Shown here in pieces: positions 1-5,842 of a DNA stretch of 6,319 nucleotides. This stretch comes from Candidatus Magasanikbacteria bacterium RIFCSPHIGHO2_02_FULL_50_9b (GTDB taxonomy: Bacteria > Patescibacteriota > Patescibacteriia > Magasanikbacterales > 2-02-FULL-50-9b). The stretch covers positions 1 through 6,319 of the forward strand of contig MFQD01000020.1 in the NCBI GenBank assembly GCA_001782975.1, written 5' to 3'. A program made the translations under genes and the position numbers. The notes below the pieces were generated by a model. The model was not told the origin of the DNA. It saw only the letters and a program-made list of their open reading frames with translations, and made no database searches. Every line of letters begins with the position of its first letter. Position 1 is the first letter of the stretch.

Positions 1-2814
1 CATCGCGTTGTTACACGCGCCGGCTTTTTGCGTTGAGCTCCAAATGCTGGACGGTGCAGGTGACGGAATTACTTTTGCGTCAGTTTCGCTGCACGCCTCA
101 ACAACGCGCGGCGGTTTGATAACATCACACGAATCGCCCGTTGAAAAACACCATGCGAACACACCCTTAATTGCTTTTGACACCGCAGCGCCCGTGCATT
201 CTTTTTGACACGTTCCGTCGCCGCAACACATAGTGCCAACAGCACAGCTCCCTGATTGCAACCGACAATCTGACACGGTATAGGTCACCGGATTGCTACA
301 CAATGCAGGATTTTTTGTGCATGCATCTGCGGCAAGCGCTGCTTGTGCTTGCGCAACCCGAACCTCACCTGTCGTGACACCAACCGGAACAGGAACAGTG
401 ATTGCTGTTTTGCTCCAGCTGCTTCCCTGCGCGCCGCCTGCTGCCACAAATTTATTTCCAAAAATCACCCCACCCGGTTGCGCGCTGAAGTTGTCGCCAT
501 ACAAGGCCACCTTAACTTTTCCATCAGCAGGACCTGATTGCGGTTCGATTGCGCATACCTGTGCGCCGGGTTTGTCCGTCGTGATCACAAATTTTTTATA
601 ACTGCTCTGTTTTGTTTTTCCAAATGGTTGCACAACCACGGCATATTCGCCCGCTGCGAGCGTTGGCACTTTTACCACAATTTGTTTGTCACCCCAAAAC
701 GATTTCGCACACTGTGCGGGGAGCGACACATCTGCCACTGTTTGGTCGCTCGTTAATTTTCCGGTCTTATCAAGCACGACAAAATACACTTTATTTGGCG
801 TTGTGCCAAAATCAGCACCCTTGATCGTCACGTATTGCCCAACACCGCCTTTTTCTGGTGACACTGAATTAATTGCAGCGGCAACGACGCTCGCGCCACC
901 TACCAACCCCTGCACGGTGAACTCGAGCGGATTGCTTGCAATGCTTTTAATCGTCACACCCACTGACACGGTTCCTGACTCCAACGCCGGCGTGAATGCC
1001 GTTACCGTGTTTGGTCCTGCTTCACCCCACGCCGGCTTGTCAACCAAATATCCGGCAATAAATAATTTTCTTTCAAGCGAGGCATTGGTTAAAAATTCAT
1101 TTCCCGTGATCGTGATTTTTGTTTTGCCCGCCTGACCAGTCGCTGGCGTGATCGAACACAACCCCGGCCGCTCGACATCATTCACCTGAAATTCTTTGAG
1201 CAAAAGCCCGTCTTGATCATCGGTCGTCTCTTTTGATGCGGCGGTATTTTTCACCATGAGCGGGCCGTCGACAGCGCCTTCGGGAACCGCAACCACAATC
1301 ATTTTTTCGCTCCACGAACCGGCACATGCCAAGTCAGCCTCCACATCGTCGTCATCATCTTTTGGATCGCCCAAAAACACCACTTCACCGATTTGTGTTC
1401 CAAACCCCGTTCCGGTGATCGTTACAAATGTTTCCGGCGCGCCGTCTTGTGGCTGCACTGATTTCACGACCGGCGACGATGCGCAGATTTTTTTTGCCAC
1501 ATCGCAAAACATGCCGTTCGAACATTGCAAATCGCTCGTGCACGCCACGTTTGAACACAGCGCGCATTCCCCGCCCGGCGGACTGCAATCAATGTCCATT
1601 TCATCGCCATCTTTCATTTTGTCAAAACACGTTGCCGGCACAACCTGAACTTTATAACTCAATTTTGCCTGATTACCCGCAACATCTTGCGCTACAATCG
1701 TAATGCTGTATTCTTTTTTCAACGCATCGCCCTTGGTGCTGAATTTTTTTGACACCATTAAAAATTCGTCTGGCAATCCATCTTTGCCTTGTGCTGGTGT
1801 CACGGTTTCAAGTATCTGTCCATTCAATTCAACACGACCAAATGCAATCGCGTTGTCATCCTTGAGCAACGCCTTGATCGGGACAATCTGATCAACCGGA
1901 ATTTTTTCATTGTTGATCGGATCAATATTCGAAATTTCTGGCGCAGTGAGATCAACTTGATCGCCAGCAATAAATGTCGCACTGCAACTTGATGCGCTAC
2001 ACGCAAGCGCTTTTTTGCTCGTTGCCGCAAGCACACCGGCTTTGCCACCCGTCACCGCGACCGTGTATTCAACGCCCTCTTCAAAACATTTACTGCTCGT
2101 GTTTGGGGTCGGACAGCTGCCGGATGGTGTGAAGGTGACGGTATCGCCCTTCACGTTGAAACTTCCCTTCACCTCTCCGTCCTCGTCTTCAATCGTAATA
2201 TTGTCTGTAACTGATGCTTCATCAACCGGACCGGTAAATGTGATGGCGACTTGTAGATTTGCATACGTCTGATCACCTTTTGGCACGATTGATTTCACTT
2301 GCAATCCGCCTGAGGTGATGGAGCCGCCGCTGGAAAATCCACCTCCGCCTGAGCCGCCCACATTGCCACCAGTGTCTTCTCCGCCGCTGGAAACAAAACC
2401 AGTTTCAGTTCCGGTCGCGCTCCCGAGCGAACGCATCACAAATTCTGTAATTGCAAATGCTGACAACACAATGGCAATGCCGATCGCGCCGTTTGCAAGC
2501 GTTTTTTTTGCTTTGTCAACCGCCTCTTCGCTCCCGCCCGCAGTCATCCAAATAAATCCACCGTAGATTACAATCACGATTGAAATGACGCCAAGCAGCG
2601 TTAAAATTACGCGAATAATTTGACCGACGATCGTTCCAAATGAGCGATCACCAAGACCCGATGTTTCTTGCACTTGATCCAAACCAATGTTTCCCGCTTC
2701 AACAAGCGCTTGTGCGTTAACGCCGCTCGCAGAAAACAAAAAAGCCGCGATACAAAAAAGCGCTACTCCAAAAACCGCGAGACGCAGTGTTCGCTTATGT
2801 ACCGCTCTTACCAT
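1..2814 (-). CDS. Large secreted pilin-like/IPT-TIG surface protein, 3' end beyond window
   Basis: An uninterrupted frame of 938 codons runs from ATG at 2814 to the left edge without a stop, so the C-terminus is missing. A TAG two codons upstream in the same frame (2818-2820) makes this ATG the first possible start. Residues 1-34 are a signal peptide (basic start, hydrophobic core, SGVNA before Q). Residues 54-135 are a two-helix VirB2/TrbC-like (T4SS pilin type) hairpin, helices about 60-90 and 107-130, with a short charged loop between. A Gly/Ser linker (143-170) follows. Then come an SbsA-like Ig domain (172-285), a second Ig-like domain (291-392), a Cys-rich module (396-444), four IPT/TIG repeats (about 447-543, 550-636, 645-745, 752-848), and a Cys-rich tail from C850. 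Expected topology is membrane-anchored with the long C-terminal part outside. The gene overlaps its upstream paralogue by 20 bp, which suggests translational coupling. A role in adhesion or as a pilus-associated subunit is inference; the domain calls are by eye. Confidence 0.9.
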   Translation of the reverse strand, partial: MVRAVHKRTLRLAVFGVALFCIAAFLFSASGVNAQALVEAGNIGLDQVQETSGLGDRSFGTIVGQIIRVILTLLGVISIVIVIYGGFIWMTAGGSEEAVDKAKKTLANGAIGIAIVLSAFAITEFVMRSLGSATGTETGFVSSGGEDTGGNVGGSGGGGFSSGGSITSGGLQVKSIVPKGDQTYANLQVAITFTGPVDEASVTDNITIEDEDGEVKGSFNVKGDTVTFTPSGSCPTPNTSSKCFEEGVEYTVAVTGGKAGVLAATSKKALACSASSCSATFIAGDQVDLTAPEISNIDPINNEKIPVDQIVPIKALLKDDNAIAFGRVELNGQILETVTPAQGKDGLPDEFLMVSKKFSTKGDALKKEYSITIVAQDVAGNQAKLSYKVQVVPATCFDKMKDGDEMDIDCSPPGGECALCSNVACTSDLQCSNGMFCDVAKKICASSPVVKSVQPQDGAPETFVTITGTGFGTQIGEVVFLGDPKDDDDDVEADLACAGSWSEKMIVVAVPEGAVDGPLMVKNTAASKETTDDQDGLLLKEFQVNDVERPGLCSITPATGQAGKTKITITGNEFLTNASLERKLFIAGYLVDKPAWGEAGPNTVTAFTPALESGTVSVGVTIKSIASNPLEFTVQGLVGGASVVAAAINSVSPEKGGVGQYVTIKGADFGTTPNKVYFVVLDKTGKLTSDQTVADVSLPAQCAKSFWGDKQIVVKVPTLAAGEYAVVVQPFGKTKQSSYKKFVITTDKPGAQVCAIEPQSGPADGKVKVALYGDNFSAQPGGVIFGNKFVAAGGAQGSSWSKTAITVPVPVGVTTGEVRVAQAQAALAADACTKNPALCSNPVTYTVSDCRLQSGSCAVGTMCCGDGTCQKECTGAAVSKAIKGVFAWCFSTGDSCDVIKPPRVVEACSETDAKVIPSPAPSSIWSSTQKAGACNNAM
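271..1476 (-). other. Four tandem IPT/TIG domains in the large surface protein
   Basis: Four segments repeat the IPT/TIG pattern of a hydrophobic-x-P-x-x-G start, then a TITG/TIKG strand and GxxFG turn: SVQPQDGAPETFVTITGTGF, SITPATGQAGKTKITITGNEF split by its loop, SVSPEKGGVGQYVTIKGADF, and IEPQSGPADGKVKVALYGDNF with its own loop. Each is 85-100 residues. The first contains an acidic insert (DPKDDDDDVEAD, residues 483-494) that could bind calcium. IPT/TIG folds are common in extracellular binding proteins, and these are the main reason to suspect adhesion. Confidence 0.75.
1483..1629 (-). other. Cys-rich DGDE/DxDC module in the large surface protein
   Basis: Residues 396-444 read C-x5-DGDE-x-DxDC, then GGECALC, then further cysteines ending at C444. 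There are eight cysteines in 49 residues (396, 410, 417, 420, 425, 431, 437, 444). The pattern resembles the Cys-rich 'DGDETDVDCGG' modules of large secreted proteins in myxobacteria and other groups. It sits between the Ig-like part and the IPT/TIG part and probably forms a disulfide-knotted, possibly calcium-binding, spacer (inference). Confidence 0.6.
2410..2655 (-). other. T4SS pilin-like transmembrane hairpin of the large surface protein
   Basis: These bases encode residues 54-135. The segment starts LGDRSFGTIV, crosses the membrane, turns at IWMTAGGSEEAVDKAKK, and crosses back to end EFVMRSLGSATG. The two-helix plan after a cleaved signal peptide matches VirB2/TrbC pilins and the T4SS pilin family often seen in CPR genomes. 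About 42 of 82 positions match residues 51-132 of the upstream paralogue by eye. Unlike a normal pilin (about 100 residues), it continues into a very large ectodomain. Confidence 0.7.
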
Positions 2815-4678
2815 ACTCTAACAGTTTATCACATTCTGACTTGGAAGAATTACCGTTGCAGCATGAATACGTTCCGGTCGATGGATCTGGTTTGCACTGC
2901 AAGCCCGCGGACGGCAAGAAACAATTTTGGTAAATATCTTGCACGCTCGAGGGAATGATCACGGCATAGGCAGACGTTTTCGCAAGTGCTGCGTGATCGA
3001 TCACTAATTTGTTCACGGTCTGTTCAACGCCGCCAATTTTAATCTTTGTCTGCGAAACTGTTTTCCAGTAGCCAGCCTGCGCTTTCGCAACTTTTGCGCG
3101 CAACTCAACGTCGCCGAATGACGACGCCTTCATCACGGAATCAAATGTCGCGGTCACGGGCACATCGGGTGTTACCGCAGGATCTGATTTTGCCGTAGCA
3201 TAAATTTGTGGCTCAAGCGCAATGATTTGCGGCGCGCTTGTTTTTGTGGCAGCCGTCGTGGTGAAGCTCATGAAAAAATCATCGGTCGGTGTTCCTTCTG
3301 GTTTGCCGCCGCTCGTGCTCCACGGCTCCTCTCCTTCTTCGCCACCACCATCAAGCGCGTTGTTCGAACCATCCGTGACGCCGACATAGCCAACCTGTGG
3401 ATCAATCTGCGCGTTTTCGATCACGCCGTCGGCATTTTTCGCAAGCACGCCGGATTTTGCGCGCACTTCCAATTTTTCAGATGGTGGCAAACAAAAAACT
3501 TTTTGGCCGCACGAATTTGTTGCACACTCAAACAACGGTGTGAATTCAACAATGTTAAATCCGCCACCCACTTTCCATGTGCCGGGGATGACAGAGCCAT
3601 TTGGTCGCTCAATTGAAATGTTGTCGAAATCTTTTTTGTGAGCCGGATCGTAGACGCCGGTGGCGGACGCGAGATTGATTGGTTCGGAAAAAGTAAATTG
3701 AATGGTGACGTTGCGATCAAACGTACCACCTGCGGCCGGGACGATTGCGGTGACGCGCGGCGGCGTCAAATCAACGGTCGTGCCGACCGTGAATTGCCAC
3801 GGATAGCTGCCGCCAAGCCCAGACAAGGCGCTCCCTCCGCTCATCCGCTCGATATCTGAGGTGAGCTTCACGGTGTACTGCGTGTTTTCCGATGCAGACC
3901 CAAGCAACGGCACGGGGTCAAACACAAAGCCAGTGGTGGTGTCGTCTTGCACAACGGTCACCCACACGTCAGCACTTTTAAGCGCGCCAGTTTCACCGTC
4001 CTTGCCAGAATAGATGAGCACGCTTCCGGTTTTGAGCGGGCCAGCGAGAACGGTTTTATCTTTTAATTTGACGCTCGCTGCTTTTGTGTCAATGATGCTC
4101 GCCGGATTGATCGGAAATTTAAACTTGACTTGAATGAGCGTGTTACGACTGACGTTTGTGGCGCCACGAACTGGCTCGTGCCACTCAACAACCTTGCCAA
4201 GCGCGCTGCCGCCAGAATATCCGGCGAGAAATGACGGGGTGCTATCTGCCGAATCGCCAGCCGTGATTCCTTTCAATCCCAAACCAGTGGCGCCAAAAAT
4301 TTTCGTCATCACAAATTCAGAAATGCCGAATGCGGAAAAAATGATGATCAGACCGATCACGCCATTTTTTAAAATGTCTTTTGCTTCATCAACTTGTTTT
4401 GCGTCGCCCTGCGCCGTCATCCATTTAAATCCAGCATACAGACAAAGCCCGAGCGCGATGACGCCAAGGATACCAAAAAAGATTCGTAGGATGCGCGCAA
4501 CAATCGTGCCAAGGCTCGAGGTACCAAGACCTGCTTCGGCGCTCGCCGCGTTCAAATTTTGGACAACTTCTTGCTGCGCGTGTGCAAACGACGGGACAGC
4601 AACACTGAAAATAAAAAATACGCTGATGAGCGCGAACGCAATAATTGTCGTTCTGTCAAAGAAACGAGTGGCTCTCAT
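2795..4678 (-). CDS. Secreted pilin-like protein with SbsA-type Ig-like domains
   Basis: A 627-residue protein from ATG 4678; an in-frame TAG at 4700-4702 and no other ATG before residue 88 fix the start. Residues 1-34 are a signal peptide ending AHA before Q. Residues 51-132 are a two-helix VirB2/TrbC (T4SS pilin)-like segment with a charged loop (GDAKQVDEAKDILKNG). The outside part has about three SbsA-type Ig-like (Big_5) domains: about 163-300 (HEPVRGATNVSRNTLIQVKF), 305-476 (TPPRVTAIVPAAGGTFDRNV, FSEPIN) and 482-590 (ALEPQ, TFDSVMKASSF). The second holds a Gly/Glu-rich acidic insert (443-467). The tail has five cysteines (586, 595, 606, 607, 615). The gene starts 26 bp after yqeY and its last 20 bp overlap the next, paralogous gene. 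It has no clear Shine-Dalgarno, so translation may depend on yqeY. It is probably a membrane-anchored surface or pilus-associated protein; the binding target is unknown. Confidence 0.9.
   Translation of the reverse strand: MRATRFFDRTTIIAFALISVFFIFSVAVPSFAHAQQEVVQNLNAASAEAGLGTSSLGTIVARILRIFFGILGVIALGLCLYAGFKWMTAQGDAKQVDEAKDILKNGVIGLIIIFSAFGISEFVMTKIFGATGLGLKGITAGDSADSTPSFLAGYSGGSALGKVVEWHEPVRGATNVSRNTLIQVKFKFPINPASIIDTKAASVKLKDKTVLAGPLKTGSVLIYSGKDGETGALKSADVWVTVVQDDTTTGFVFDPVPLLGSASENTQYTVKLTSDIERMSGGSALSGLGGSYPWQFTVGTTVDLTPPRVTAIVPAAGGTFDRNVTIQFTFSEPINLASATGVYDPAHKKDFDNISIERPNGSVIPGTWKVGGGFNIVEFTPLFECATNSCGQKVFCLPPSEKLEVRAKSGVLAKNADGVIENAQIDPQVGYVGVTDGSNNALDGGGEEGEEPWSTSGGKPEGTPTDDFFMSFTTTAATKTSAPQIIALEPQIYATAKSDPAVTPDVPVTATFDSVMKASSFGDVELRAKVAKAQAGYWKTVSQTKIKIGGVEQTVNKLVIDHAALAKTSAYAVIIPSSVQDIYQNCFLPSAGLQCKPDPSTGTYSCCNGNSSKSECDKLLEYGKSGT
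4283..4528 (-). other. T4SS pilin-like transmembrane hairpin of the 627-residue protein
   Basis: Residues 51-132 run from LGTSSLGTIV through helix 1 (about 57-86), a cytoplasmic loop with conserved KWMTAQGD and VDEAK, and helix 2 (about 106-125) to EFVMTKIFGATG. Shared with the downstream paralogue are GTIV, LGVI, YxGFxWMTAxG, VDxAK, NGxIG, SAFxI and EFVM. The strong conservation here, against unrelated ectodomains, suggests that the membrane part is the interaction surface (inference). Confidence 0.7.
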
Positions 4679-4680
4679 AC

Positions 4681-4697
4681 ACGTGAAAAACTCACGT
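4681..4697 (-). promoter_or_regulatory. Hairpin touching the start codon of the 627-residue gene
   Basis: In the 26-bp spacer after yqeY, read on the minus strand, ACGTGA and TCACGT pair across a 5-nt loop (GTTTT). The stem ends 2 nt before the ATG. No good Shine-Dalgarno is present; only a GAG lies in the stem-loop about 12 nt upstream. The hairpin could limit independent initiation so that translation relies on ribosomes leaving yqeY. On the plus strand the same repeat is followed by a T-rich run, but no plus-strand gene precedes it. Confidence 0.4.
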
Positions 4698-4704
4698 TTC
4701 TATT

Positions 4705-5157
4705 TTACACTTTTTTGAGCCGAAGTTCAACCAAGTTACGCACACGTGCGCCATCAGCGCGTCCGGCGATTTTTTTCATCACCTCACCTATGGCTTTTCC
4801 TTGATGCGGCGTGTCACCAAGCCCGGCAAAAACGTCGTCAACAATTACAGAAATTTCAGCGTCAGAAAGTTCCGCAGGCAGATAGCTTTGCATCACGGCA
4901 ATTTCTTGTTCTGCGCGTGCTACCAAATCCGTACGATTCCCTTTTTTAAAATCTTCGATCGCTTCTTGCGTTTGTTTCACATGGCGCTTGAGCACCGCAA
5001 TCGCCAGCTGCGCCAAATCAACGTCGCCTTTTGCGCGCTGTTCGATTTCCTGATTTTTGATGGCAGCGCGAACAAGACGAAGTGTAGATAGCCGCACTTC
5101 TTCGTGTTGCTTCATCGCATCCGCAACATCGGACTCTATCTGCTGGATAATATTCAT
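4705..5157 (-). CDS. yqeY: GatB/YqeY domain protein
   Basis: A 150-residue all-helical protein close to the usual family length (about 147-150). It resembles the C-terminal tRNA-binding tail of GatB, the amidotransferase subunit that makes Gln-tRNA/Asn-tRNA. The free-standing form is cytoplasmic and probably binds tRNA, but its exact job is not settled. Recognisable family blocks are AMKQHEEVRLSTLRLVRAAI and IKNQEIE near the start, VKQTQEAIEDFKKGNRTDL (about 80-100), YLPAELSDAEI (about 105-115) and GKAIGEVMKKIAGRADGARV with LVELRLKK at the end. ATG 5157 is chosen because the family begins with this helix; a 12-residue upstream extension would be translated inverted-repeat sequence. AGGAGA at 5171-5176 is the only Shine-Dalgarno candidate, with a long 13-nt spacing. 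The rpsU-yqeY order is frequent in bacteria, so co-transcription with rpsU is likely. Confidence 0.93.
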   Translation of the reverse strand: MNIIQQIESDVADAMKQHEEVRLSTLRLVRAAIKNQEIEQRAKGDVDLAQLAIAVLKRHVKQTQEAIEDFKKGNRTDLVARAEQEIAVMQSYLPAELSDAEISVIVDDVFAGLGDTPHQGKAIGEVMKKIAGRADGARVRNLVELRLKKV

Positions 5158-5166
5158 AACAAATGA

Positions 5167-5300
5167 GGGTTCTCCTGTTCTATTCGGGAACACGCTGCGG
5201 TCGCGAAAGCGACCTTGCTCGTCCTCCCTTCGCTCGCAATGTGCAGCTTCCGCTGCATGCTCGCTCGGATGCGGGTTTCCCTCATAAAACAGGAGAACCC
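5167..5300. repeat. Structured inverted-repeat element A (rpsU-yqeY spacer)
   Basis: A 134-bp element bounded by perfect 13-bp inverted repeats, GGGTTCTCCTGTT (5167-5179) and its complement (5288-5300). Inside are a 6-bp stem with GAAA loop (5199-5214), a 6-bp stem TGCAGC/GCTGCA with TTCC loop (5242-5257) and a short GGG-TTT-CCC stem near 5273-5281. It fills almost all of the 151-bp spacer, starting 8 nt after the rpsU stop. It shares order, spacing and short motifs (GAACAC, TCGTCCTC) with element B beyond rpsU. No obvious target-site duplication and no reading frame of its own. It could be a MITE-like repeat, an mRNA-processing or stability structure, or an unnamed RNA motif. Confidence 0.75.
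5171..5176 (-). promoter_or_regulatory. Candidate ribosome binding site of yqeY inside an inverted-repeat arm
   Basis: AGGAGA on the minus strand lies 13 nt before ATG 5157, longer than the usual 5-9 nt. It is part of AACAGGAGAACCC, the arm of element A that pairs perfectly with 5288-5300. The next bases, CCCTCAT, can instead pair with ATGAGGG of the same leader (plus-strand 5279-5285). The site may therefore be hidden in one fold and open in another. Confidence 0.4.
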
Positions 5301-5308
5301 CGCTGTCA

Positions 5309-5539
5309 TTATTTCTTATCCGTAGTTGGGGTTTTTCCGATCTTTGTCAGATATTCCATGACGCCCTTGCGCTTCAAGCGAATGAGTGTGCTTGCGCGCA
5401 CCACGTTCTTGCTCTTGTGGCTTTTGTGGTACTGCACTTTTTTTGCTTGCAGTGTGGTGCCACTTAACTGCATCTGCTTACGAAAGCGACGCACCAATGA
5501 CTCAAAACTCTCGTTTTTTCTTCGTTTAACTTCGATCAT
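5309..5539 (-). CDS. rpsU: Small ribosomal subunit protein bS21
   Basis: A 76-residue, very basic protein of the 30S subunit, which in bS21 families sits near the 3' end of 16S rRNA and helps mRNA binding at initiation. The family start is clear: MIEVKRRKNESFESLVRRFR, followed by the basic helix (KKVQYHKSHKSKNVVR) and a C-terminal RLKRKGVMEYLTKIGK. It is slightly longer than the common 57-71 residues, with the extra in the C-terminal tail. ATG 5539 has GGGGTGA-type Shine-Dalgarno sequence 6 nt upstream. A promoter lies at 5583-5612, and yqeY follows after element A. No clear terminator follows, so read-through into yqeY is expected. Confidence 0.93.
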   Translation of the reverse strand: MIEVKRRKNESFESLVRRFRKQMQLSGTTLQAKKVQYHKSHKSKNVVRASTLIRLKRKGVMEYLTKIGKTPTTDKK

Positions 5540-5545
5540 GTGATT

Positions 5546-5561
5546 TCACCCCCCGGGGTGA
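5546..5561 (-). promoter_or_regulatory. rpsU Shine-Dalgarno inside a GC hairpin
   Basis: The minus strand reads TCACCCC-GG-GGGGTGA, a near-perfect palindrome (realistically a 5-bp stem with a 6-nt loop). Its 3' arm, GGGGTGA, is the Shine-Dalgarno, 6 nt before ATG 5539. Folding would hide the ribosome site, so translational control of bS21, perhaps by the protein itself, is possible (inference). Confidence 0.55.
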
Positions 5562-5582
5562 GTTAGGATTTATATGGTGAGA

Positions 5583-5612
5583 ATAATAGCATGGCTGGTG
5601 AGTTTTCGTCAA
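5583..5612 (-). promoter_or_regulatory. Sigma-70-type promoter for rpsU
   Basis: On the minus strand TTGACG (5607-5612) and TATTAT (5583-5588) are separated by 18 nt, close to the TTGACA/TATAAT consensus. A start near 5576 would give a leader of about 37 nt before the rpsU ATG. The promoter lies between element B and rpsU, so element B is outside this transcript. It probably drives rpsU, yqeY and the two surface-protein genes. Confidence 0.7.
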
Positions 5613-5619
5613 ATATATA

Positions 5620-5755
5620 GGGATTCTGAGTCTCTTTCGAGAACACACTTCGCGCGCTAAGGGCGCGTTCGTTCGTCCTCGTCACGGATCGTCATATTCA
5701 GCCAAGCTGAATAACGACCGTGGCTGCGAGTTTCTCTAAAAAGACTCAGAATCCC
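5620..5755. repeat. Structured inverted-repeat element B (upstream of rpsU promoter)
   Basis: A 136-bp element bounded by perfect 14-bp inverted repeats, GGGATTCTGAGTCT (5620-5633) and its complement (5742-5755); three more pairs (TAT/ATA) follow after one mismatch. Inside are CGCGC/GCGCG (5651-5667) and a strong hairpin, TATTCAGC-CAA-GCTGAATA (5695-5713), extended by nine more pairs (5683-5692 with 5714-5722) through small bulges. It is homologous in layout to element A, in the same orientation, though most helices differ in sequence. It sits between the terminator of the upstream gene and the rpsU promoter, so neither gene should transcribe it strongly. It makes up most of the 303-bp gene-free stretch 5540-5842; the rest is leader, promoter, terminator and a bare 5756-5780. 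Confidence 0.75.
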
Positions 5756-5780
5756 GATACATCTAAAAGCCTGTCTAAAC

Positions 5781-5816
5781 AAAAAACCCGCACAAAATGC
5801 TGAGCACCTCGTGCGG
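5781..5816 (-). terminator. Intrinsic terminator of the membrane-protein gene
   Basis: On the minus strand CCGCACGAGGTGC pairs with GCATTTTGTGCGG around a TCA loop (13 bp including three G-T pairs), followed by G and TTTTTTGTTT. It begins 26 nt after the TGA at 5843. It separates this gene from the rpsU unit. Confidence 0.88.
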
Positions 5817-5842
5817 TAGGGTGATGAGAGTTGCGGCGCTCT

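Noticed and set aside
1..2814. Pseudogene or frameshift in the large surface-protein gene
   Set aside because: All 938 codons translate without interruption into ordered domains; the missing stop is only because the window ends.
4681..4710. Plus-strand terminator (hairpin followed by a T-rich run)
   Set aside because: No plus-strand gene ends here, the stem is only 6 bp, and the T-run is interrupted.
4134..4718. 194-codon plus-strand reading frame
   Set aside because: It lies antisense to the signal peptide and pilin segment of the 627-residue gene, shows no recognisable domain, and has no ribosome site. The same holds for the other plus-strand frames over 1-4700.
5158..5193. A 12-residue N-terminal extension of YqeY starting at 5193
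   Set aside because: The extra residues are translated inverted-repeat DNA, and family members start at the helix beginning MNIIQQIESD.
5163..5543. 126-codon plus-strand frame across rpsU and element A
   Set aside because: It is antisense to the clear bS21 gene and starts inside an inverted-repeat arm.
5167..5755. CRISPR array or a complete insertion sequence
   Set aside because: There are only two diverged copies with no short direct repeats or spacers, no transposase frame and no visible target-site duplications.
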